From: Oscillospiraceae bacterium
GTDB taxonomy: Bacteria; Bacillota; Clostridia; Oscillospirales; Ruminococcaceae
Length of the DNA stretch: 64,000 nt
Direction: 5' to 3'
NCBI GenBank assembly: GCA_017435565.1
Contig: JAFSEU010000028.1
Location: 1 to 64,000, forward strand
The notes beneath the pieces were generated by a model. That model did no database searches and was not told the DNA's origin. It was given only the letters and a program-made list of their open reading frames with translations. Position numbers and translations under genes: made by a program. Below are positions 46,136-52,839 of the stretch, piece after piece; the stretch's first letter is position 1, and each line of letters opens with the position of its first letter.

Positions 46136-48008
46136 TTATCTGCACCTCCTCATCATTGTAATAGCTGCTCTGAAGCTCAAAAAGCTCTGCATACTTTCCA
46201 CCCTGTGCCATAAGCTCCGAATGGCTTCCGCACTCGGCAATTGTGCCGCTTTCTATCAGAATTATTCTATCGCAGAAACGTGTCGAAGCAAGTCTGTGTG
46301 AAATAAAAACGGAGGATTTTCCTCTTGAAAAATCAGCATAATTAAGATACATTTTCTGCTCTGCAATGGGGTCGAGAGCCGCTGTCGGCTCGTCAAGTAA
46401 AAGTATAGGAGCATCCTTATACAATGCCCTTGCAAGTGCAAGCTTCTGCGTTTCTCCTCCCGAAAGCTCAGTTGCATTTTCAAAAACAGATTTTATAAGC
46501 TTTGTATTTTCCTTCTCGGGAAGGTTCATAACTTTTTCATAAATACCAGCCTTTTTCATACAGCTATATACTTTTTCAAGATTATACTTACCTGTTTCTG
46601 CCCCCGAAATGTTTTCGGCAATAGTTACGGGCAAAACGCAGATATCCTGAAAAACCGCACTAAAAAGCTTGAAATATTCATCTCTGTTATAGCTGTTCAC
46701 GGGCTTGCCGTTCAGTAAAATCTCGCCCTCAGTAGGGTCATAAAGTCCGCAAATAAGCTTTATCAGTGTTGTTTTTCCTGCACCGTTAAGTCCCACAAGT
46801 GCAAGCCGTTCTCCCTTATTAAGCTTAAAGGAAATATTATTAATCGTAGGCTTTTCTGCACTGCTGTATTTATAGCTTACATTTTTAAATTCAATTTCAC
46901 ATTCTCCCGTCGGCAATTTTTCCCCGACTCCACGATTTGTTTTATCCTCAATATCAAGGTATTCTCTCGAAAATGAAATATTTTCTGAAAGCCAGTTAAA
47001 GCCCGAAGCCTTATCAAAAACCTCTCTTACCGCCCAGCTGAAATCGGATATCGAATTAAAGTACAGCACAAAATCACCTGCGCCGATATTCCCGTTTACA
47101 ACCATATAGATTACACAGGCATAAGCGGCAAAGTTTGACAAATACACCATCAGCACACGGGCGAGGTCATGCCTGAACGACCATTCGTCCTGCTGTTCAT
47201 ACCAGTTAAGTCTGTTACTGAACGCCCTTGAGAACAGCTTTGAAAACCACTTATCCATACCGTAAACACGAACGTCCTTTGCGGCTGAAAAATCACTTGC
47301 TGCATCGCTTATATAATTAAGCTCACGGACATATTTCTGCCAGTTATCCGACATATTCCATATCCACATCATTTTATGCCGCTCGATATAGAAGCTTGCT
47401 ATCGCAGGAACTCCGACAATTAACAGCATAACGGGACTAAGCATCGAAAGTATTCCGCCGTATGCTGCAACACGCAAAACCGCTGACAGAAATAATTTTA
47501 TTGTGTTTACAGTCTGATACGATATATAATCAGAGCCTACCCACGCCTTTTGTATGGCGTTGCTGTTTTTACAGCTTTCATTGTTTTCATAGTCCGTGGA
47601 CATATTTTTGCGTATGATTTTTCGGGTTGTATGGCAGGCAAATTTATAATTTCCGTAATATCCGCCGTAATCATAAATTTCGTTCGTGATATATTTTGTA
47701 ATCCGCTCGCCGATAATAAGCAAAAGACATACCACCGCAAGCTGAACTCTTGATGATGTTCCTAAGGCAAGCTCAACAACATATTTTCCTGTAAAGGTTG
47801 TGAAAAGCGATTCAGCGACAAGTGCTATTACCTGAGCAAAAATCAGAATAAGCATCAGCGGATGGCTTTTCCATAGTTCCGCAAGAATATACCGCATATT
47901 CTCAGAGGTTTTATACTTGATTTTTGCCTGCTCCTTTCGGTAGTTTGCCCAGTCCTCTTTCTTCTTTTTCTTATCCCATTTTGTTACCTTAACCATATTT
48001 CGTTTCAC
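46128..48008 (-). CDS. ABC exporter half-transporter 1 (membrane + ATPase)
   Basis: A 626-residue type I exporter half. A basic cytoplasmic N-terminus (about 1-45) precedes six membrane helices (about 50-340). The ATPase domain (about 370-620) has Walker A GLNGAGKTT, signature LSGGETQKL and Walker B ILLLDEPTAALDP. It is the first gene of the exporter pair and starts behind GAGGTG. A -10 like TATAGT (48018-48023) without a good -35 and the direct repeats at 48052-48084 just upstream suggest activation by the element's own LytTR regulator. Confidence 0.92.
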   Translation of the reverse strand: MKRNMVKVTKWDKKKKKEDWANYRKEQAKIKYKTSENMRYILAELWKSHPLMLILIFAQVIALVAESLFTTFTGKYVVELALGTSSRVQLAVVCLLLIIGERITKYITNEIYDYGGYYGNYKFACHTTRKIIRKNMSTDYENNESCKNSNAIQKAWVGSDYISYQTVNTIKLFLSAVLRVAAYGGILSMLSPVMLLIVGVPAIASFYIERHKMMWIWNMSDNWQKYVRELNYISDAASDFSAAKDVRVYGMDKWFSKLFSRAFSNRLNWYEQQDEWSFRHDLARVLMVYLSNFAAYACVIYMVVNGNIGAGDFVLYFNSISDFSWAVREVFDKASGFNWLSENISFSREYLDIEDKTNRGVGEKLPTGECEIEFKNVSYKYSSAEKPTINNISFKLNKGERLALVGLNGAGKTTLIKLICGLYDPTEGEILLNGKPVNSYNRDEYFKLFSAVFQDICVLPVTIAENISGAETGKYNLEKVYSCMKKAGIYEKVMNLPEKENTKLIKSVFENATELSGGETQKLALARALYKDAPILLLDEPTAALDPIAEQKMYLNYADFSRGKSSVFISHRLASTRFCDRIILIESGTIAECGSHSELMAQGGKYAELFELQSSYYNDEEVQINE

Positions 48009-48017
48009 CTCTCAATC

Positions 48018-48084
48018 ACTATAACATAAAAACGACCGTTCGTGTTGATTTCGGAACGAACGGTCAATAAACGGAACGAATGGT
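48018..48084 (-). promoter_or_regulatory. Candidate LytTR operator and promoter of the exporter operon
   Basis: On the minus strand ACCATTCGTTCCG (48072-48084) and ACCGTTCGTTCCG (48052-48064) are direct repeats with 20-bp period, near two helical turns, the arrangement used by LytTR proteins. A third, inverted copy (48035-48043) makes a 10-bp hairpin with the second (48034-48043 with 48056-48065) followed by GTTTTT, which may also end the kinase transcript. A -10 (TATAGT) lies at 48018-48023. Confidence 0.6.
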
Positions 48085-48087
48085 AAA

Positions 48088-48822
48088 TCAGGCGGTCTGC
48101 AAAGGTATCATTATCTCGGTAGCAAATATGCCCTCCTCGTTCTGTCGATTGACATAGCCGCCGTATTTCTTGGCAACTCTGTCAATTCTGAACAGACCAT
48201 AACCGTGTTCGCCTTCTTTCGTAGAAAGATAAGAGCCTTTTTCCTTGCATACTTTGCCTGCCGAGTTCTGCACCGAAAGATAAAGCTGACCTTTCAGCTT
48301 ACCGATATAGACACGCATAAAGCGTTCTTCCTCGGGAAGCGTACCGCAGGCTTCAACTGCATTATCGAGCATATTTCCAAGCACCGAGCAAAGCTCCACA
48401 TCACTCATAGGGAGTGTTTCGGGAACATTCGCCTTGACGTTAAGCTGAACATTCATCTTCTCCGCAACATTCAGCTTGCTGTTTAAGATAGCGTCAGCCA
48501 TAACATTACCCGTTTTGATTACTGTGTCAACAGTGTCAAGGTCGTCTGCAAGTTCGTTAAGATAGTCTGAAAGTCCGTCATAATTCTCCTGTGAAAGCTG
48601 GATTTTCATATTATTGATGTGGTTGCGGTAATCGTGTCTCCAGCCACGAACCTGACGGTACATATTCTGAATTTCACGCACCTGCTTTTCGATAAGTTCG
48701 CTCTGAAATCGTTCAATGCGACGGTCTATCATATTGTAGAGGGTGCGGCGGAGCAAGAAAAATCCTATAACGCAAGTGACAGATAAGAGTATTATCACAC
48801 CAATTATTATTGCAATTTTCAT
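48088..48822 (-). CDS. GHKL-type sensor histidine kinase with one membrane helix
   Basis: A 244-residue kinase of the AgrC/GHKL class. It has one N-terminal membrane helix (about 3-24) and a coiled segment, then the phospho-acceptor box RGWRHDYRNH (His near 63) and a GHKL ATPase domain with NMLDNAVEAC and HGYGLFRI. Peptide-sensing AgrC kinases normally have five to seven membrane helices; this one lacks them, so it may sense through a partner such as the ABC exporter, or in the membrane. Three bases separate it from the regulator gene. Confidence 0.9.
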   Translation of the reverse strand: MKIAIIIGVIILLSVTCVIGFFLLRRTLYNMIDRRIERFQSELIEKQVREIQNMYRQVRGWRHDYRNHINNMKIQLSQENYDGLSDYLNELADDLDTVDTVIKTGNVMADAILNSKLNVAEKMNVQLNVKANVPETLPMSDVELCSVLGNMLDNAVEACGTLPEEERFMRVYIGKLKGQLYLSVQNSAGKVCKEKGSYLSTKEGEHGYGLFRIDRVAKKYGGYVNRQNEEGIFATEIMIPLQTA

Positions 48823-48825
48823 AAT

Positions 48826-49530
48826 CTATCCTTTCGTGTAGAACTTAATAAACTTCTCATTTACATCTTTATAAAGTCGCCTTGAAAGCGGAACGCTATC
48901 ACCATTGTCAAGAATAATCTCTGTCTTTCCGATACTCCTTACATACCTCAGATTTACAATATAGGAACGGTGGCAGGAAATAAAGTCAGAACTAAGATTG
49001 CTGCTAAAATTACCAATACCTGTTTCGCATATCAAAACTTGCTCTTTGGTGTGGATGTGAGTTTTCTTGCCCACAGCCTCGCAGCACATTATCATATCGG
49101 GCGAGAGGTGTAGTGTCTTATCCTCGCATTTGATTGTAATTTCATTTGCGGGAGTATGACGCTTTATGTAACGGTCAAGAACAGCAAACAGCTTTTGCTT
49201 GTCCGCAGGCTTTAAAAGATAATGCAAAGCCTCCACTTCATAGCCGTCGCCAATATAATCTGAGTAACCTGTTATGAAAACGATAGGAAGCATATCTCCG
49301 TCAGAGCGCAGCTTCTTTGCAAGCGCCATACCATTAAGCTGTTTCATTTCAATGTCAAGCAGAAGCAGGTCACAGGGCTTGTCAGGATAGCTGAAAAGAA
49401 AGCTCTCTGCACTTATGTATTCTTCTATTGCAAGAGCAAAAGGCTTATCCACCGACCATTCATCAAGCAGACGGCGAAGCTCTTTTATTTGATTTTCGTT
49501 GTCATCGCATATTGCTATTGTCAGCGGCAT
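48826..49530 (-). CDS. LytTR-family response regulator
   Basis: A 234-residue regulator with a receiver domain (about 1-120: CDDNENQIKEL, phospho-Asp in LLLLDIEMKQLNGM, LLKPADKQKL) and a LytTR DNA-binding domain (about 135-232: HTKEQVLICETGIG, FISCHRSYIVNLRYV). It is encoded before the kinase in one operon. Probable targets are the direct repeats upstream of the exporter genes. ATG at 49530 has GAGGTG seven bases upstream. Confidence 0.93.
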   Translation of the reverse strand: MPLTIAICDDNENQIKELRRLLDEWSVDKPFALAIEEYISAESFLFSYPDKPCDLLLLDIEMKQLNGMALAKKLRSDGDMLPIVFITGYSDYIGDGYEVEALHYLLKPADKQKLFAVLDRYIKRHTPANEITIKCEDKTLHLSPDMIMCCEAVGKKTHIHTKEQVLICETGIGNFSSNLSSDFISCHRSYIVNLRYVRSIGKTEIILDNGDSVPLSRRLYKDVNEKFIKFYTKG

Positions 49531-49562
49531 AGGTTTCACCTCGATTTCGTACTCATAAAAAC

Positions 49563-49591
49563 AGTATAACATAATTCGAGGTATAATTCAA
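49563..49591 (-). promoter_or_regulatory. Promoter of the two-component operon
   Basis: TTGAAT (49586-49591), 17-bp spacer, TATACT (49563-49568) on the minus strand. Confidence 0.65.
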
Positions 49592-49610
49592 TACAGCTTT
49601 GAGGCAAAAC

Positions 49611-49644
49611 AAAAGCAGTACCGCAATTAAGCGATACTACTCTG
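49611..49644. terminator. Hairpin near the right end of the element
   Basis: GCAGTACCGC pairs with GCGATACTAC (with wobbles); T-rich sequence lies on both sides (TTTTGTTTTG on the minus strand, CTCTGTTTGTTTTT on the plus strand). It closely resembles the hairpin at 50852-50880 outside the element. Confidence 0.5.
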
Positions 49645-49688
49645 TTTGTTTTTACATAGCCACCGATTGTCTTAAACCATTTGAGTTG

Positions 49689-49715
49689 AAAACTTCTCTA
49701 TGGCTACCGCCCTTT
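49689..49715 (-). repeat. Right terminal inverted repeat of the element
   Basis: Read on the minus strand it is AAAGGGCGGT, a variable stretch, then GAAGTTTT, matching the left end. Confidence 0.7.
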
Positions 49716-49891
49716 AGTGGTGGGTATTTTTTTGATGTGGTGTATGGTAAGCAGACACCTTTGTAAATTGCCAACGGCAATTTGGATCGCTTTGCGAGGC
49801 ATTAAAGCATAGCATTTCTGCAATTTGTTTTATGTTGATGCAACTGTAACTTGCCCAAGCGCTCTCACACCGAGCATAGCGATTGGTTCAT
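49713..49891 (+). repeat. tRNA-tail repeat, unit 2, right fragment
   Basis: The remainder of unit 2 from the right half of the terminator hairpin (AGTGGTGGGTATTT) to GATTGGTTCAT. It differs from unit 1 at a few bases. Confidence 0.88.
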
Positions 49892-50110
49892 GAATCCTTT
49901 CACCCCAACCAGAAAAATACCCATCACTTTTTTAGTGGTGGGTATTTTTTTTGATGTGGTGTATGGTAAGCAGACACCTTTGTAAATTGCCAACGCAATT
50001 TGGATCGCTTTGCAAGGCATTAAAGCATAGCATTTCTGCAATTTGTTTTTATGTTGATGCAACTGTAACTTGCCCAAGTGCTCTCACACCGAGCATAGCG
50101 ATTGGTTCAT
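49892..50110 (+). repeat. tRNA-tail repeat, unit 3
   Basis: A complete 219-bp unit with small indels relative to unit 1, including loss of one G in the AAATTGCC stem and an extra T. Confidence 0.9.
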
Positions 50111-50152
50111 GAATCCTTTCACCCCAACCAGAAAAATACCCATCACTTTTTA
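50111..50152 (+). repeat. tRNA-tail repeat, terminal partial unit
   Basis: The tRNA tail and the left half of the hairpin (to ATCACTTTTT), after which unique sequence begins. The array ends at the same hairpin-loop position where the element split unit 2. Confidence 0.85.
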
Positions 50153-50181
50153 GTTCGATTGTCATATAGAAGTATTAAAAT

Positions 50182-50211
50182 GCCACTTTTGATATTGATG
50201 TCAAAAGTGGC
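50182..50211 (+). terminator. Hairpin after the repeat array
   Basis: GCCACTTTTGA (50182-50192) pairs perfectly with TCAAAAGTGGC (50201-50211), followed by TTTGCGTTTCTT. Confidence 0.6.
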
Positions 50212-50229
50212 TTTGCGTTTCTTGTGTCA

Positions 50230-50258
50230 TTGACTTTTTCTGGTTTTATTGTTATAAT
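50230..50258 (+). promoter_or_regulatory. Promoter of the isochorismatase-like gene
   Basis: TTGACT (50230-50235), 17-bp spacer, TATAAT (50253-50258). Confidence 0.78.
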
Positions 50259-50310
50259 CAGCTTATAAAAAATCGGAATTTGTGGTGCAAAATAACAGAG
50301 GAAATATAAA

Positions 50311-50820
50311 ATGAAAATCGCACTTATTGTAATTGATATGCAAAATGACTATCTTTATGAGAAAAGAAAAGACAAATTTGCTTATAATACTTCTGAACTA
50401 ACCGCCGCAGTAAATGAACTTATACACCAATATAATGAAAACACCTGTGATGTTATATACATTCGTCACATTATTCAGAATTTACCTACCAACCGACTGC
50501 TTTTTGGCTTTTCTATAGCAGGAACTGAAGGTGCTGAACTTTTTAGCGGATTGGATATAGTTTCAGAATATTGTTTTGATAAACTTGTTGGTGACGCGCT
50601 TTCCAATAAAAAACTGCGTGAACTTATACAGCAAAAAGGGTACCATACACTCCATCTCTGCGGTTTGGATGAGTGTGGCTGTGTGGCTTCTACGGCACTT
50701 GGAGCTGCAAAACGAGGAATAAAAGCAGAGATCATTCGCAAAGGAACAGCCACAGTGTATCCGAGTAAATTAGCCAAAACTCACGAAAAGCTCGATAAAT
50801 CAGGGATAAAGTACATATAA
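50311..50820 (+). CDS. Isochorismatase-like cysteine hydrolase
   Basis: A 169-residue member of the isochorismatase/nicotinamidase superfamily. The catalytic Asp is in LIVIDMQNDY (residue 9), Lys is expected in FDKLVGDALSNK and the Cys in GLDECGCVASTA. Such enzymes hydrolyse amides or vinyl ethers, for example nicotinamide; the substrate here is unknown. It has its own promoter and the hairpin at 50852-50880 follows. It lies outside the mobile element. Confidence 0.87.
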   Translation: MKIALIVIDMQNDYLYEKRKDKFAYNTSELTAAVNELIHQYNENTCDVIYIRHIIQNLPTNRLLFGFSIAGTEGAELFSGLDIVSEYCFDKLVGDALSNKKLRELIQQKGYHTLHLCGLDECGCVASTALGAAKRGIKAEIIRKGTATVYPSKLAKTHEKLDKSGIKYI

Positions 50821-50851
50821 TTACCAGTTTATTGATGAGGTAACAAAACAA

Positions 50852-50880
50852 AAGCGGTACTGCTTAATTGCAATACCGCA
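50852..50880. terminator. Bidirectional terminator between the hydrolase and Rrf2 genes
   Basis: GCGGTACTGC pairs with GCAATACCGC around TTAATT. The minus strand continues TTTTGTTTTG, suited to ending the Rrf2 transcript. Confidence 0.65.
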
Positions 50881-50919
50881 TTTATATTTCCGAAAGTTAT
50901 TGTGTGCAGTAATATGCTG

Positions 50920-51333
50920 TTACAAAGCCTTTCCGCTTGCAAGCTCAGCAACGGTAATACCGTCAAAATACTCATTGGTCAGACGGTGAAACTCTCTCCA
51001 CATAGAAAGCGTCTTGCAGGAAGATTCTTTCATACACGGCTCAGCCGAACAACTAAGGCAGGCAACGGGAGCAAGATCTCCTTCAGTAAGGCGGAGAATT
51101 TCTCCGACAGTGCATTCCTCAGGAATACGACTCAGTCTGTATCCGCCGCCCTTTCCGTGTATCCCTTCTACAAATCCGTTTTTAACAAGAACGGGAAGTA
51201 TTCTTTCAAGATATTTCAATGAAATTTCCTGGCGAGCCGCAACCTCTTTCATAGGTATATAGCCGTCATTGCTATGCTCTGCAAGGTCAATCATAACACG
51301 CAGAGCGTATCTGCCTCTTGTTGAAATCATCAT
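50920..51333 (-). CDS. Rrf2 family regulator (CymR/IscR-like)
   Basis: A 137-residue regulator with the Rrf2 winged helix (STRGRYALRVMIDLA, ISLKYLERILPVLVKNGFVEG, GKGGGYRL) and a cluster of cysteines at about residues 90-105 (CLSCSAEPCMKESSC), which in IscR-type proteins holds an Fe-S cluster. Rrf2 members control Fe-S or cysteine metabolism; the metY/cysK remnant upstream favours cysteine. ATG at 51333 has AGAGGTG upstream. It is the last gene of a short minus-strand unit with a likely operator at 51666-51682. Confidence 0.9.
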   Translation of the reverse strand: MMISTRGRYALRVMIDLAEHSNDGYIPMKEVAARQEISLKYLERILPVLVKNGFVEGIHGKGGGYRLSRIPEECTVGEILRLTEGDLAPVACLSCSAEPCMKESSCKTLSMWREFHRLTNEYFDGITVAELASGKAL

Positions 51334-51381
51334 AGTAAACACCTCTCGTCTATTGTATCACAACACAACCGCAAAAGTCGA

Positions 51382-51534
51382 TCACTCGGAGAAAAGCGGT
51401 GTCGAAAGATATCTGTCACCTGTGTCGGGAAGCAGAACCACGATGTTTTTGCCCTTATTTTCAGGGCGCTTTGTGGGGTCGGGAGTTTCCTGTCCAACGT
51501 GAAGCTGTAATGTTTCAAATTTATAGTTAGCCAT
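51382..51534 (-). pseudogene. metY-cysK fusion remnant
   Basis: An open frame of 50 residues behind AAAGGAAA. The first part ([20 protein letters not shown]) matches the N-terminus of O-acetylhomoserine sulfhydrylases. The rest ([20 protein letters not shown], ending STPLFSE) matches the C-terminus of cysteine synthase CysK. The two enzymes are unrelated, so a deletion probably joined the 5' end of metY to the 3' end of cysK in frame. Neither active site remains. It lies between the leader ORF and the Rrf2 gene. Confidence 0.75.
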
Positions 51535-51579
51535 AATTCTATTTCCTTTCGTATTTAAAATGTGGATTATTTTCAATAA

Positions 51580-51645
51580 TCAACATCGACACATTCGTCC
51601 GAATCGGAAATTCTCTCTTACAAGCTTTTCAAAAGTAAATGTCAT
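51580..51645 (-). CDS. Short leader ORF ending in a Cys-Arg-Cys motif
   Basis: A 21-codon ORF, starting MTFTFEKLVRE and ending RMCRC, has a proper ribosome site (AGGTGA, five bases before ATG). It lies between the promoter and the metY-cysK remnant. Cys codons at the end of a leader peptide suggest ribosome-mediated sensing of Cys-tRNA, but I see no clear terminator downstream. Coding status is inferred from the ribosome site and position only. Confidence 0.45.
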   Translation of the reverse strand: MTFTFEKLVRENFRFGRMCRC

Positions 51646-51665
51646 AATATCACCTGATTTTCAAT

Positions 51666-51682
51666 CCTGCTCATTTAGTAGG
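51666..51682. promoter_or_regulatory. Candidate Rrf2 operator
   Basis: Imperfect inverted repeat CCTGCT-CATTT-AGTAGG just downstream of the -10 box of the cysteine-locus promoter. A bound Rrf2 protein here would repress its own unit. Confidence 0.45.
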
Positions 51683-51690
51683 TTGGTGCC

Positions 51691-51719
51691 GTTATAACGC
51701 CAATTACCTGCTTTGTCAA
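51691..51719 (-). promoter_or_regulatory. Promoter of the leader-ORF/Rrf2 unit
   Basis: TTGACA (51714-51719), 17-bp spacer, TATAAC (51691-51696) on the minus strand. Confidence 0.75.
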
Positions 51720-51765
51720 TAGGCAATTTGAAATTTTTACAAAAAAATTATACAAAACACAGCAA

Positions 51766-51804
51766 AATCCGCATTGCCATCTTAACATAATGACAATGCG
51801 GATT
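51766..51804 (-). terminator. Terminator of the xylose/esterase cluster
   Basis: AATCCGCATTG (51766-51776) pairs perfectly with CAATGCGGATT (51794-51804). On the minus strand it continues TTGCTGTGTTTTG, a moderate T-tract. Confidence 0.75.
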
Positions 51805-51835
51805 TATTATTTATAAACTATAAAAAAGATCTGCT

Positions 51836-52813
51836 CTATTTTTTCTTGATTTTTGCAGCAACTACGACAGCCGCCACAAGAACAACACCTGCAACAGCGC
51901 CGATTATAATCCATTTGTTCGAGCCGTCGCTGTCGTCCTTAGCGTCGTCGGCACTTGATGTGTCCTTCGCCGAAACCTCAGCAGAGGCTGTTGTTGTGGT
52001 CACTTCGGGTGCGTTTTTGGCGTCAACATAGCTCTTGACGATTTCGTACCAATAATCGCCCATTTTTGTATAGCCTTCCTGCGTGGGGTGAACGCCGTCA
52101 TAAAGGTCAGCCTTTGTGACAACGCTTGCAATATCGGCAAGCTCTACATTCTTGCCCTGTGACTGAAGATTGTCAACGGCATCCCTTATTGCCTGATTGC
52201 ACTGGTTGACATAGTTATCCATAATCTCAACCGTGAAAATTTCGGGCTTTATGTAGGTTGTATCGTTTGCGTCCATAGGCGGCAGAGTTGCAATATAAAG
52301 CACGCCGTCCTCGGCGTCGAGATGTGCAAGAATCTGGTCAGCAAGCGCTGTAATTCGGTCACCGAAGGTGTCCATTTCATATGCGCTTAAAATATCATTT
52401 GTACCGATCTGCAAAAGAACCATATCGGCAGGGTTGTCTGTCAATATTGTATCGACCACCTGCGAAAGACCGCTGCGGTTATCGGCAGCAGGGTTCTTGT
52501 CGGGGGTAAACGGGTTGATCGCCCAGCCTGTATAACCTGCGTGGTTGTAGTCATAAAGACCTTCACCGTTTGAGTGGGGGCCGACTAAATCAACCTGGCT
52601 TGAGTAGCCGTTTATATGCAACTGATAGCAAAGCTCAATACGGTATGCGCCCTTGTACCAGAAGCCGTCGGTTATGCTGTCTCCAAGGCACATTACTTTG
52701 ACAGTCTCAGGAGCTTCGGTAACCGCCGGGTCTGCAGCCGCTGCCGAAGCTGACATGGGCGAGAGTATTGTAAGAGCGCAAAGCGACATTGCAAGTTTTT
52801 TAAGAAGCTTCAT
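51836..52813 (-). CDS. Membrane-anchored SGNH esterase (CE3-like, probable acetylxylan esterase)
   Basis: A 325-residue exported protein: signal peptide (about 1-28), SGNH hydrolase domain (about 38-255) with GDSITDGFW (Ser near 46), HAGYTGW, IGTNDI and DGVHPTQEGY (Asp and His), a Thr/Ser/Asp-rich spacer, and a C-terminal membrane helix (about 298-320) with KIKKK tail. The blocks are those of carbohydrate esterase family 3, which removes acetyl groups from xylan. Its position next to xylB and xylA supports a role in xylan use. Start ATG at 52813 has AAAGGA upstream. It lies 26 bp after xylB. Confidence 0.83.
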   Translation of the reverse strand: MKLLKKLAMSLCALTILSPMSASAAAADPAVTEAPETVKVMCLGDSITDGFWYKGAYRIELCYQLHINGYSSQVDLVGPHSNGEGLYDYNHAGYTGWAINPFTPDKNPAADNRSGLSQVVDTILTDNPADMVLLQIGTNDILSAYEMDTFGDRITALADQILAHLDAEDGVLYIATLPPMDANDTTYIKPEIFTVEIMDNYVNQCNQAIRDAVDNLQSQGKNVELADIASVVTKADLYDGVHPTQEGYTKMGDYWYEIVKSYVDAKNAPEVTTTTASAEVSAKDTSSADDAKDDSDGSNKWIIIGAVAGVVLVAAVVVAAKIKKK

Positions 52814-52839
52814 AAACAAAACATCCTTTCGCCAATGTA

